NCBI RefSeq assembly: GCF_027744825.2
Contig: NW_026527055.1
Coordinates: 1,116,001 to 1,180,000 of the forward strand
From: Synchiropus splendidus
Lineage: Eukaryota > Chordata > Actinopteri > Syngnathiformes > Callionymidae
Reading direction: 5' to 3'
DNA length: 64,000 nt
Both the position numbers and the translations under genes were made by a program. Below, in pieces: positions 25,351 through 38,476 of the stretch. Position 1 is the first letter of the stretch; each line of letters opens with the position of its first letter. The notes below the pieces were generated by a model. It was given only the letters and a program-made list of their open reading frames with translations, did not search any database and was not told the origin of the DNA.

Positions 25351-28300
25351 TTCATGTTTGGCGTTCCGGAATCGACCTAATCTCAAGCTGAAAACGCTTT
25401 TTCTGCATTGAGACACAAATTTGCAGCGAAGCTTCAGAACATGAAATGTTCACCTCCCACTATAGCAGAAAGGGTCGTCCTAGTAGTTGCACATCAAATC
25501 TAAGCTGTCTGAAGTGTCTTTCGAAAGTTATCAACATTTTTATGTTTGGCGTTCCGGAATCGACCTTATCTTAGCCTGAAAACGCGTTTTACACATTGTG
25601 CAATAACTTTGCAGGGAAGCTTCAGAACATGACATTTTCACCTCCCACTACAGCAGAAAGGGTCTTTCTAGTAGTTGCAAATGAAATCTAAGCTGTCTGA
25701 AGTGTTTTTCGAAAGTTTTCAACATTTTTATGTTTGGTGTTCCTGAATCGACCTTATCTCAGGCTGAAAACGCGTTTCCTGCATTGTGCCATAACTTTGC
25801 AGGGAATCTTCAGAAAATGAAATTTTCACCTCCCACTATAGCAGAAAGGGTCTTTCTAGTAGTTGCACATCAAATCTAAGCTGTCTGAAGTGTTTTTCCA
25901 AAGTTTTCAACATTTTTATGTTTGGTGTTCCTGAATCGACCTTATCTCAGGCTGAAAACGCGTTTTCTGCATTGTGCCATAACTTTGCAGGGAATCTTCA
26001 GAACATGAAATTTTAACCTCCCAATACAGCAGAAAGGGTCTTTCTAGTAGTTGCACATCAAATCTAAGCTGTCTGAAGTTTTTTTCCAAGGTTATCAACA
26101 TTTTTATGTTTGGCGTTCCGGAATCGACCTTATCTCAAGCTGAAAACGCGTTTTCTGCATTGTGCCATAACTTTGCAGGGAAGCTTCAGAACATGAAATG
26201 TTCACCTCCCACTATAGCAGAAAGGGACTTTCTAGTAGTTGCACATCAAATCTAAGCTGTCTGAAGTGTTTTTCCCAAGTTATGAAAATTTTTATGTTTA
26301 TCGTTCGGGAATCAACCTTATCTCAGGCTGAAAACGCATTGTCTGCATTGTGCCATAACTTTGTAGGGAAGCTTCAGAACATGAAATGTTCACTTCCCAC
26401 TATAGCAGAAAGGGTCTTTTTAGTAGTTGCAGATCAAATCTAAGCTGTCTGATGTGTTTTTCCAAAGTTATCAACATTTTTATGTTTGGCGTTCCGGAAT
26501 CGACCTTATATTAGGCTGAAAACGCGTTTTACGCATTGTGCAATAACTTTGCAGGGAAGCTTCAGAACATGAAATGTTCACATCCCACTATAGCAGAAAG
26601 GGTCTTTCTAGTAGTTGCACATCAAATCTAAGCTGTCTGAAGTGTTTTTCCAAAGTTATCAACATTTTTATGTTTGGCGTTCCGGAATCGACCTTATCTC
26701 AGGCTGAAAACGCGTTTTACGCATTGTGCCATAACTTTTCAGGGAAGCATCAGAACAGGAATTGTTCACCTCCCACTATAGCAGAAAAGGTCTTTCTAGA
26801 AGTTGCACATCAAATGTAAGCTGTCTGAAGTGTTTTTCCAAAGTTATGAAAATTTTTATGTTTATCGTTCGGGAATCAACCTTATCTCAGGCTGAAAAGG
26901 CGTTTTCTGCATTGTGCCATAACTTTGCAAGGAAGCTTCAGGACATGAAATTTTCGCCTCCCACAATAGCCGAAAGGGTCTTTCTAGTAGTTGCACATCA
27001 AATCTAAGCTGTCTGAAGTTTTTTTCCAAGGTTATCAACATTTTTATGTTTGGCGTTCCGGAATCCGACCTTATCTTAGGCTGAAAACGCGTTTTACACA
27101 TTGTGCAATAACTTTGCAGGGAAGCTTCAGAACATGACATTTTCACCTCCCACTATAGCAGAAAGGGTCTTTCTAGTAGTTGCACATCAAATGTAAGCTG
27201 TCTGAAGTGTTTTTCCAAAGTTATGAACATTTTCATTTTTGGCGGTCGGGAATCAACCTTATCTCAGGCTGAAAAGGCGTTTTCTGCATTGTGCCATAAC
27301 TTTGCAGGGAAGCTTCAGAACATGAAATGTTCACCTCCCACTATAGCAGAAAGGGTCTTTCTAGTAGTTGCACATCAAATCTAAGCTGTCTGAAGTGTTT
27401 TTCCAAAATTATCAACATTTTTATGTTTGGCGTTCCGGAACCCACCTTATCTCAGGCTGAAAACGCGTTTTCTGCATTGTGCCATAACTTTGGAGGGAAG
27501 CTTCAGAACATGAACTTTTCATGTCCCAGTTTAGCAGAAAGGCTATTTCTAGTAGTTGCACATCAAATCTAAGCTGTCTGAAGTGTTTTTCCAAAGTTAT
27601 CAACATTTTTATGTTTGGCGTTCCGGAACCCACCTTATCTCAGGCTGAAAACGCGTTTACGGCATTGTGCCGTAACTTTGGAGGGAAGCTTCAGAACATG
27701 AAATTTTCACGTCCCACTTTAGCAGAAAGGGTCTTTCTAGTAGTTGCACATAAAATCTAAGCTGTCTGAAGTGTTTTTCGAAAGTTATCAACATTTTTAC
27801 GTTTGGCGTTCCGGAATCGACTTTATCTCAGGATGAAAAATCGTTTTCTGCATTGTCCCATAACTTTGCAGGGAAGCTTCAGAACATGAAAATTTGACCT
27901 CCCACTATAGCAGAAAGGGTCTTTCTAGTAGTTGCACATCAAATCTAAGCTGTCTGAAGTGTTTTTCGAAAGTTATCAACATTTTTATGTTTGGCGTTCC
28001 GGAATCCACCTTATCTCAGGCTGAAAACGCGTTTTACGCATTGTGCCATAACTTTGCAGGGAAGCTTCAGAAAATGAAATTTTCACCTCCCACTATAGCA
28101 GAAAGGGTCTTTCTAGTAGTTGCACATCAAATCTAAGCTGTCTGAAGTGTTGTTCCAAAGTAATCAACATTTTTACGTTTGGCGTTTTGGAAACCTCCTT
28201 ATCTCAGGCTGAAAACGCGTTTTCTGCATTGTGCCATAACTTCTCAGGGAAGCTTCAGAACATGAAATGTACACCTCCCACTATAGCAGAAAAGGTCTTT

Positions 28301-31300
28301 CTAGTAGTTGCACATCAAATCTAAGCTGTCTGAAGTGTTTTTCCAAAGTTATCAACATTTTTATGTTTGGCGTTCCGGAACCCACCTAATCTCAAGCTGA
28401 AAACGCGTTTTCTGCATAGTGCCATAACTTTGCAGGGAAGCTTCAGAACATGAAAAGTTCACCTCCCACTATAGCAGAAAGGGTCTTTCTAGTAGTTGCA
28501 CATCAAATCTAAGCTGTCTGAAGTGTTTTTTGAAAGTTATCAACATTTTTACCTTTGGCGTTCCGGAATCGACCTTATCTCAGGATGAAAAATCATTTTC
28601 TGCATTGTCCCATAAATTTGCAGCGAAGCTTCAGAACTTGAAATTTTCACCTCCCACTATAGCAGAAAGGGTCTTTCTCGTAGTTGCACATCAAATCTAA
28701 GCTGTCTGAAGTGTTTTTCAAAAGTTATGAACATTTTTATGTTCGCGTCCCGTAATCGACCTTATCTCAGGAAGAAAAATCGTTTTCTGCATTGTCCCAT
28801 AACTTTCCATGGGAAGCTTCAGAACATGAAATTTTGACCTCCCACTATAGCAGAAAGGGTCTTTCTCGTAGTTGCACATCAAATCTAAGCTGTCTGAAGT
28901 GTTTTTCGAAAGTTATCAACATTTTTATGTTTGGCGTTCCGGAATCGACCTTATCTCAGGCTGAAAACGCGCTTTACGCATTGTGCCATAACTTTGCAGG
29001 GAAGCTTCAGAACATGAAATTTTCACCTCCCACTATAGCAGAAAGGGTCTTTCTAGTAGTTGCACATCAAATCTAAGCTGTCTGAAATGTTTTTCCAAAG
29101 TTATCATCATTTTTACGTTTGGCGTTCCGGAACCCACCTTATCTCAGGCTGAACACGCGTTTTCTGCATTGTGCCATAACTTTGCAGGGAAGCTTCAGGA
29201 CATGAAATTTTCACCTCCCACAATACCCGAAAGGGTCTTTCTAGTAGTTGCACATCAAATCTAAGCTGTCTGAAGTGTTTTTCGAAAGTTATCAACATTT
29301 TTATGTTTGGCGTTCCAGAATCGACCTAATCTCAGGCTGAAAACGCATTGTCTGCATTGTGCCATAACTTTGTAGGGAAGCTTCAGAACATGAAATGTTC
29401 ACTTCAAACTACAGCAGAAAGGGTCTTTTTAGTAGTTGCAGAACAAATCCAAGCTGTCTGATGTGTTTTTCCAAAGTTATCAACATTTTTATGTTTGGCG
29501 TTCCGGAATCGACCTTATCTTAGGCTGAAAACGTGTTTTACGCATTGTGCAATAACTTTGCAGGGAAGCTTCAGTACATGAAATGTTCACCTCCCACTAT
29601 AGCAGAAAGGGTCTTTCTAGTAGTTGCACATCAAATCTAAGCTGTCTGAAGTGTTTTTCCAAAGTTTTCAACATTTTTATGTTTGGTGTTCCTGAATCGA
29701 CCTTATCTCAGGCTGAAATCGCGTTTTCTGCATTGTGACATAACTTTGCAGGGACTCTTCAGAACATGAAATGTTCACCTCCCACTATAGCAGAAAAGGT
29801 CTTCCTAGAAGTTGCACATCAAATGTAAGCTGTCTGAAGTGTTTTTCCAAAGTTATGAAAATTTTTATGTTTATCGTTCGGGAATCAACCTTATCTCAGG
29901 CTGAAAAGGCGTTTTCTGCATTGTGCCATAACTTTGCAAAGAAGCTTCAGGACATGAAATTTTCGCCTCCCACAATAGCCGAAAGGGTCTTTCTAGTAGT
30001 TGCACATCAAATCTAAGCTGTCTGAAGTTTTTTTCCAAGGTTATCAACATTTTCATGTTTGGCGTTCCGGAATCGACCTTATCTCAAGCTGAAAACGCTT
30101 TTTCTGCATTGAGACACAAATTTGCAGGGAAGCTTCAGAACATGAAATGTTCACCTCCCACTATAGCAGAAAGGGTCGTCCTAGTAGTTGCACATCAAAT
30201 CTAAGCTGTCTGAAGTGTCTTTCGAAAGTTATCAACATTTTTATGTTTGGCGTTCCGGAATCGACCTTATCTCAGGAAGAAAAATCGTTTTCTGCATTGT
30301 CCCATAACTTTCCATGGGAAGCTTCAGAACATGAAATTTTGACCTCCCACTATAGCAGAAAGGGTCTTTCTCGTAGTTGCACATCAAATCTAAGCTGTCT
30401 GAAGTGTTTTTCGAAAGTTATCAACATTTTTATGTTTGGCGTTCCGGAATCGACCTTATCTCAGGCTGAAAACGCGCTTTACGCATTGTGCCATAACTTT
30501 GCAGGGAAGATTCAGAACATGTAATTTTCACCTCCCACTATAGCAGAAAGGGTCTTTCTAGTAGTTGCACATCAAATCTAAGCTGTCTGAAATGTTTTTC
30601 CAAAGTTATCATCATTTTTACGTTTGGCGTTCCGGAACCCACCTTATCTCAGGCTGAACACGCGTTTTCTGCATTGTGCCATAACTTTGCAGGGAAGCTT
30701 CAGGACATGAAATTTTCACCTCCCACAATACCCGAAAGGGTCTTTCTAGTAGTTGCACATCAAATCTAAGCTGTCTGAAGTGTTTTTCGAAAGTTATCAA
30801 CATTTTTATGTTTGGCGTTCCAGAATCGACCTAATCTCAGGCTGAAAACGCATTGTCTGCATTGTGCCATAACTTTGTAGGGAAGCTTCAGAACATGAAA
30901 TGTTCACTTCCCACTACAGCAGAAAGGGTCTTTTTAGTAGTTGCAGAACAAATCTAAGCTGTCTGAAGTGTTTTTCCAAAGTTTTCAACATTTTTATGTT
31001 TGGTGTTCCTGAATCGACCTTATCTCAGGCTGAAATCGCGTTTTCTGCATTGTGCCATAACTTTGCAGGGACTCTTCAGAACATGAAATGTTCACCTCCC
31101 ACTATAGCAGAAAAGGTCTTCCTAGAAGTTGCACATCAAATGTAAGCTGTCTGAAGTGTTTTTCCAAAGTTATGAAAATTTTTATGTTTATCGTTCGGGA
31201 ATCAACCTTATCTCAGGCTGAAAAGGCGTTTTCTGCATTGTGCCATAACTTTGCAAAGAAGCTTCAGGACATGAAATTTTCGCCTCCCACAATAGCCGAA

Positions 31301-33200
31301 AGGGTCTTTCTAGTAGTTGCACATCAAATCTAAGCTGTCTGAAGTTTTTTTCCAAGGTTATCAACATTTTCATGTTTGGCGTTCCGGAATCGACCTTATC
31401 TCAAGCTGAAAACGCTTTTTCTGCATTGAGACACAAATTTGCAGGGAAGCTTCAGAACATGAAATGTTCACCTCCCACTATAGCAGAAAGGGTCGTCCTA
31501 GTAGTTGCACATCAAATCTAAGCTGTCTGAAGTGTCTTTCGAAAGTTATCAACATTTTTATGTTTGGCGTTCCGGAATCGACCTTATCTTAGGCTGAAAA
31601 CGCGTTTTACACATTGTGCAATAACTTTGCAGGGAAGCTTCAGAACATGACATTTTCACCTCCCACTACAGCAGAAAGGGTCTTTCTAGTAGTTGCAAAT
31701 GAAATCTAAGCTGTCTGAAGTGTTTTTCGAAAGTTTTCAACATTTTTATGTTTGGTGTTCCTGAATCGACCTTATCTCAGGCTGAAAACGCGTTTCCTGC
31801 ATTGTGCCATAACTTTGCAGGGAATCTTCAGAAAATGAAATTTTCACCTCCCACTATAGCAGAAAGGGTCTTTCTAGTAGTTGCACATCAAATCTAAGCT
31901 GTCTGAAGTGTTTTTCCAAAGTTTTCAACATTTTTATGTTTGGTGTTCCTGAATCGACCTTATCTCAGGCTGAAAACGCGTTTTCTGCATTGTGCCATAA
32001 CTTTGCAGGGAATCTTCAGAACATGAAATTTTAACCTCCCAATACAGCAGAAAGGGTCTTTCTAGTAGTTGCACATCAAATCTAAGCTGTCTGAAGTTTT
32101 TTTCCAAGGTTATCAACATTTTTATGTTTGGCGTTCCGGAATCGACCTTATCTCAAGCTGAAAACGCGTTTTCTGCATTGTGCCATAACTTTGCAGGGAA
32201 GCTTCAGAACATGAAATGTTCACCTCCCACTATAGCAGAAAGGGACTTTCTAGTAGTTGCACATCAAATCTAAGCTGTCTGAAGTGTTTTTCCAAAGTTA
32301 TGAAAATTTTTATGTTTATCGTTCGGGAATCAACCTTATCTCAGGCTGAAAACGCATTGTCTGCATTGTGCCATAACTTTGTAGGGAAGCTTCAGAACAT
32401 GAAATGTTCACTTCCCACTATAGCAGAAAGGGTCTTTTTAGTAGTTGCAGATCAAATCTAAGCTGTCTGATGTGTTTTTCCAAAGTTATCAACATTTTTA
32501 TGTTTGGCGTTCCGGAATCGACCTTATATTAGGCTGAAAACGCGTTTTACGCATTGTGCAATAACTTTGCAGGGAAGCTTCAGAACATGAAATGTTCACA
32601 TCCCACTATAGCAGAAAGGGTCTTTCTAGTAGTTGCACATCAAATCTAAGCTGTCTGAAGTGTTTTTCCAAAGTTATCAACATTTTTATGTTTGGCGTTC
32701 CGGAATCGACCTTATCTCTGGCTGAAAACGCGTTTTACGCATTGTGCCATAACTTTTCAGGGAAGCATCAGAACAGGAATTGTTCACCTCCCACTATAGC
32801 AGAAAACGTCTTTCTAGAAGTTGCACATCAAATGTAAGCTGTCTGAAGTGTTTTTCCAAAGTTATGAAAATTTTTATGTTTATCGTTCGGGAATCAACCT
32901 TATCTCAGGCTGAAAAGGCGTTTTCTGCATTGTGCCATAACTTTGCAAGGAAGCTTCAGGACATGAAATTTTCGCCTCCCACAATAGCCGAAAGGGTCTT
33001 TCTAGTAGTTGCACATCAAATCTAAGCTGTCTGAAGTTTTTTTCCAAGGTTATCAACATTTTTATGTTTGGCGTTCCGGAATCCGACCTTATCTTAGGCT
33101 GAAAACGCATTTTACACATTGTGCAATAACTTTGCAGGGAAGCTTCAGAACATGACATTTTCACCTCCCACTATAGCAGAAAGGGTCTTTCTAGTAGTTG
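25070..33200. repeat. Pair of blocks at 6,018 bp offset
   Basis: About 25.07-27.2 kb recurs at about 31.09-33.2 kb. The GTTATGAAAATTTTTATG and ATCGTTCGGGAATC unit, the CATTGAGACACAAATTTG unit, the CAGAACAGGAATTGTTC unit (26752, 32770) and the one-base-longer GAATCCGACC unit (27062, 33080) are all shared. A second pairing (24.4-25.3 with 29.1-30.0 kb, offset 4,701) and a third (29.77 with 31.09 kb, offset 1,317) overlap it. The region is therefore a nested mosaic, not a simple ladder. Confidence 0.8.
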
Positions 33201-34530
33201 CACATCAAATGTAAGCTGTCTGAAGTGTTTTTCGAAAGTTATCAACATTTTTACGTTTGGCGTTCCGGAATCGACTTTATCTCAGGATGAAAAATCGTTT
33301 TCTGCATTGTCCCATAACTTTGAAGGGAAGCTTCAGAACATGAAAATTTGACCTCCCACTATAGCAGAAAGGGTCTTTCTAGTAGTTGCACATCAAATCT
33401 AAGCTGTCTGAAGTGTTTTTCGAAAGTTATCAACATTTTTATGTTTGGCGTTCAGGAATCCACCTTATGTCAGGCTGAAAACGCGTTTTACGCATTGTGC
33501 CATAACTTTGCAGGGAAGCTTCAGAAAATGAAATTTTCACCTCCCACTATAGCAGAAAGGGTCTTTCTAGTAGTTGCACATCAAATCTAAGCTGTCTGAA
33601 GTGTTGTTCCAAAGTAATCAACATTTTTACGTTTGGCGTTTTGGAAACCTCCTTATCTCAGGCTGAAAACGCGTTTTCTGCATTGTGCCATAACTTCTCA
33701 GGGAAGCTTCAGAACATGAAATGTTCACCTCCCACTATAGCAGAAAAGGTCTTTCTAGTAGTTGCACATCAAATCTAAGCTGTCTGAAGTGTTTTTCCAA
33801 AGTTATCAACATTTTTATGTTTGGCGTTCCGGAACCCACCTAATCTCAAGCTGAAAACGCGTTTTCTGCATAGTGCCATAACTTTGCAGGGAAGCTTCAG
33901 AACATGAAAAGTTCACCTCCCACTATAGCAGAAAGGGTCTTTCTAGTAGTTGCACATCAAATCTAAGCTGTCTGAAGTGTTTTTCGAAAGTTATCAACAT
34001 TTTTACCTTTGGCGTTCCGGAATCGACCTTATCTCAGGATGAAAAATCATTTTCTGCATTGTCCCATAAATTTGCAGCGAAGCTTCAGAACTTGAAATTT
34101 TCACCTCCCACTATAGCAGAAAGGGTCTTTCTCGTAGTTGCACATCAAATCTAAGCTGTCTGAAGTGTTTTTCAAAAGTTATGAACATTTTTAGGTTCGC
34201 GTCCCGTAATCGACCTTATGTCAGGAAGAAAAATCGTTTTCTGCATTGTCCCATAACTTTCCATGGGAAGCTTCAGAACATGAAATTTTGACCTCCCACT
34301 ATAGCAGAAAGGGTCTTTCTCGTAGTTGCACATCAAATCTAAGCTGTCTGAAGTGTTTTTCGAAAGTTATCAACATTTTTATGTTTGGCGTTCCGGAATC
34401 GACCTTATCTCAGGCTGAAAACGCGCTTTACGCATTGTGCCATAACTTTGCAGGGAAGCTTCAGAACATGAAATTTTCACCTCCCACTATAGCAGAAAGG
34501 GTCTTTCTAGTAGTTGCACATATAATCTAA
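27770..34530. repeat. Pair of blocks at 5,454 bp offset
   Basis: About 27.77-29.08 kb recurs at about 33.23-34.53 kb. Shared markers are the GGATGAAAAATCG monomers, the TTTTGGAAACCTCC monomer, the ATAAATTTGCAGCGAAG variant (28613, 34067) and the first TTTCCATGGGAAGC monomer (28806, 34260). One difference is GTTCGCGTCCCG preceded by TTTAT in one copy and TTTAG in the other. Confidence 0.8.
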
Positions 34531-34900
34531 GCTGTCTGAAGTTTTGTTCGAAAGTAATCAACATTTTTACGTTTGGCGTTTTGGAAACCTCCTTATCTCA
34601 GGCTGAAAACGCGTTTTCTGCATTGTGCCATAACTTCTCAGGGAAGCTTCAGAACATGAAATGTTCACCTCCCACTATAGCAGAAAGGGTCTTTCTAGTA
34701 GTTGCACATCAAATCTAAGCTGTCTGAAGTGTTTTTCCAAAGTTATCAACATTTTTATGTTTGGCGTTCCGGAACCCACCTTATCTCAAGCTGAAAACGC
34801 GTTTTCTGCATAGTGCCATAACTTTGCAGGGAAGCTTCAGAACATGAAAAGTTCACCTCCCACTATAGCAGAAAGGGTCTTTCTAGTAGTTGCACATCAA

Positions 34901-37900
34901 ATCTCAGCTGTCTGAAGTGTTTTTCGAAAGTTATCAACATTTTTACCTTTGGCGTTCCGGAATCGACCTTATCTCAGGATGAAAAATCATTTTCTGCATT
35001 GTCCCATTAATTTGCAGGGAAGCTTCAGAACTTGAAATTTTCACCTCCCACTATAGCAGAAAGGGTCTTTCTCGTAGTTGCACATCAAATCTAAGCTGTC
35101 TGAAGTGTATTTCAAAAGTTATCAACATTTTTATGTTTGGCGTTCCGGAATCGACCTTATCTCAGGCTGAAAACGCATTTTACGCATTGTGCCATAACTT
35201 TGCAGGAAAGCTTCAGAAAATGAAATTTTCACCTCCCACTATAGCAGAAAGGGTCTTTCTAGTAGTTGCACATATAATCTAAGCTGTCTGAAGTGTTGTT
35301 CCAAAGTAATCAACATTTTTACGTTTGGCGTTTTGGAAACCTCCTAGTCTCAGGCTGAAAACGCGTTTTCTGCATTGTGCCATAACTTCTCAGGGAAGGT
35401 TCAGAACATGAAATGTTCACCTCCCACTATAGCAGAAAGGGTCTTTCTAGTAGTTGCACATCAAATCTAAGCTGTCTGAAGTGTTTTTCCAAAGTTATCA
35501 ACATTTTTATGTTTGGCGTTCCGGAACCCACCTCATCTCAAGCTGAAAACGCGTTTTCTGCATAGTGAAATAACTTTGCAGGGAAGCTTCAGAACATGAA
35601 AAGTTCACCTCCCACTATAGCAGAAAGGGTCTTTCTAGTAGTTGCACATCAAATCTAAGCTGTCTGAAGTGTTTTTCGAAAGTTATCAACATTTTTACCT
35701 TTGGCGTTCCGGAATCGACCTTATCTCAGGATGAAAAATCATTTTCTGCATTGTCCCATAAATTTGCAGGGAAGCTTCAGAACTTGAAATTTTCACCTCC
35801 CACTATAGCAGAAAGGGTCTTTCTCATAGTTGCACATCAAATCTAAGCTGTCTGAAGTGTTTTTCAAAAGTTATGAACATTTTTATGTTTCGCGTCCCGT
35901 AATCGACCTTATCTCAGGATGAAAAATCGTTTTCTGCATTGTCCCATAACTTTCCATGGGAAGCTTCAGAACATGAAATTTTGACCTCCCACTATAGCAG
36001 AAAGGGTCTTTCTAGTAGTTGCACATCAAATCTAAGCTGTCTGAAGTGTTTTTCGAAAGTTATCAACATTTTTATGTTTGGCGTTCCGGAATCGACCTTA
36101 TCTCAGGCTGAAAACGCGTTTTACGCATTGTGCCATAACTTTGCAGGGAAGCTTCAGAAAATGAAAATTTCACCTCCCACTATAGCAGAAAGGGTCTTTC
36201 TAGTAGTTGCACATTAAATCTAAGCTGTCAGAAGTGTTGTTCCAAAGTAATCAACATTTTTACGTTTGGCGTTTTGGAAACCACCTTATCTCAGGCTGAA
36301 AACGCGTTTTCTGCATTGCGCCATAACTTCTCAGGGAAGCTTCAGAACATGAAATGTTCACGTCCCACTATAGCAGAAAGGGTCTTTCTAGTAGTTGCAC
36401 ATCAAATCTAAGCTGTCTGAAGTGTTTTTCGAAAGTTATCAACATTTTTAAGTTTGGCGTTCCGGAACCCACCTTATCTCAAGCTGAAAACGCGTTTTCT
36501 GCATAGTGCCATAACTTTGCAGGGAAGCTTCAGAACATGAAATGTTCACCTCCCACTATAGCAGAAAGGGTCTTTCTAGTAGTTGCACATCAAATCTAAG
36601 CTGTCTGAAGTGTTTTTCCAAAGTTATCAACATTTTTATGTTTGGCGTTCCGGAACCCACCTTATCTCAGGCTGAAAACGCATTTTCGGCATTGTGCCAT
36701 AACTTTGCTGGGAAGCTTCAGAACATGAAATTTTCTGGTCCCACTATAGCAGAAAGGGTCTTTCTAGTAATTGCACATCAAATCTAAGCTGTCTGAAGTG
36801 TTTTTCGAAAGTTATCAACATTTTCACGTTTGGCGTTCCGGAATCGACTTTATCTCAGGATGAAAAATCGTTTTCTGCATTGTCCCATAACTTTGCAGGG
36901 AAGCTTCAGAACATGAAATTTTCACCTCCCACTATAGCAGAAAGGGTCTTTCTCGTTGTTGCACATCAAATCTAAGCTGTCTGAAGTGTTTTTCAAAAGT
37001 TATGAACATTTTTATGTTTCGCGTCCCGTAATCGACCTTATCTCAGGATGAAAAATCGTTTTCTGCATTGTCCCATAACTTTCCATGGGAAGCTTCAGAA
37101 CATGAAATTTTGACCTCCCACTATAGCAGAAAGGGTCTTTCTAGTAGTTGCACATCAAATCTAAGCTGTCTGAAGTGTTTTTCGAAAGTTATCAACATTT
37201 TTATGTTTGGCGTTCCGGAATCGACCTTATCTCAGGATGAAAAATCGTTTTCTGCATTGTCCCATAACTTTCCATGGGAAGCTTCAGAACATGAAATTTT
37301 GACCTCCCACTATAGCAGAAAGGGTCTTTCTAGTAGTTGCACATCAAATCTAAGCTGTCTGAAGTGTTTTTCGAAAGTTATCAACATTTTCACGTTTGGC
37401 GTTCCGGAATCGACTTTATCTCAGGACGAAAAATCGTTTTCTGCATTGTCCCATAACTTTGCAGGGAAGCTTCAGAACATGAAATTTTCACCTCCCACTA
37501 TAGCAGAAAGGATCTTTCTAGTAGTTGCACATCAAATCTAAGCTGTCTGAAGTGTTTTTCGAAAGTTATCAACATTTTTATGTTTGGCGTTCCGGAATCG
37601 ACCTTATCTCAGGCTGAAAACGCGTTTTACTCATTGTGCCATAACTTTCCAGGGAAGCTTCAGAAAATGAAATTTTCACCTCCCACTATAGCAGAAAGGG
37701 TCTTTCTAGTAGTTGCACATTAAATCTAAGCTGTCTGAAGTGTTGTTCCAAAGTAATCAACATTTTTACGTTTGGCGTTTTGGAAACCTCCTTATCTCAG
37801 GCTGAAAACGCGTTTTCTGCATTGTGCCATAACTTCTCAGGGAAGCTTCAGAACATGAAATGTTCACCTCCCACTATAGCAGAAAGGGTCTTTCTAGTAG

Positions 37901-38476
37901 TTGCACATCAAATCTAAGCTGTCTGAAGTGTTTTTCCAAAGTTATCAACATTTTTATGTTTGGCGTTCCGGAACCCACCTTATCTCAAGCTGAAAACGCG
38001 TTTTCTGCATAGTGCCATAACTTTGCAGGGAAGCTTCAGAACATGAAATGTTCACCTCCCACTATAGCAGAAAGGGTCTTTCTAGTAGTTGCACATCAAA
38101 TCTAAGCTGTCTGAAGTGTTTTTCGAAAGTTATCAACATTTTCACGTTTGGCGTTCCGGAATCGACTTTATCTCAGGGTGAAAAATCGTTTTCTGCATTG
38201 TCCCATAACTTTGCAGGGAAGCTTCAGAACATGAAATTTTCACCTCCCACTATAGCAGAAAAGGTCTTTCTCGTTGTTGCACATCAAATCTAAGCTGTCT
38301 GAAGTGTTTTTCGAAAGTTATGAACATTTTTATGTTTCGCGTTCCGTAATCGACCTTATCTCAGGATGAAAAATCGTTTTCTGCATTGTCCCATAACTTT
38401 CCATGGGAAGCTTCAGAACATGAAATTTTGACCTCCCACTATAGCAGAAAGGGTCTTTCTAGTAGTTGCACATCAA
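34901..38476. repeat. 3,576-bp higher-order repeat unit, copy 1
   Basis: From ATCTCAGCTGTCTG at 34901 the sequence is repeated from 38477 at an exact offset of 3,576 bp (19 monomers plus four bases). I compared marker units across its length and found no differences: CCCATTAATTTGCAGG, GGAAACCTCCTAGTC, TCAGGGAAGGTTCAG, CATAGTGAAATAAC, TTTCTGGTCCCACTATAG, CAGGACGAAAAATCG and AAAGGATCTTTC. The unit mixes at least four monomer classes. Confidence 0.92.
37068..37541. repeat. 189-bp monomer variants giving a long chance open frame
   Basis: Monomers here carry CTTTCCATGGGAAGC instead of CTTTGCAGGGAAGC, one base longer, so their length is 189 bp. CCCATAACTTTCC starts at 37072 and again at 37261, a step of exactly 189. 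Because 189 is divisible by three, the plus-strand frame stays open for 157 codons across more than two monomers. An identical case lies at 40644-41117. The encoded string is the same satellite peptide repeated. I see no start context, splice signal or codon pattern that would support a gene. Confidence 0.85.

Noticed and set aside
37068..37541. 157-codon open frame (also at 40644-41117) as a real gene
   Set aside because: It consists of tandem copies of the satellite peptide and exists only because these monomers are 189 bp long. The same string is broken by stops in neighbouring units, and no promoter or splice context is seen.
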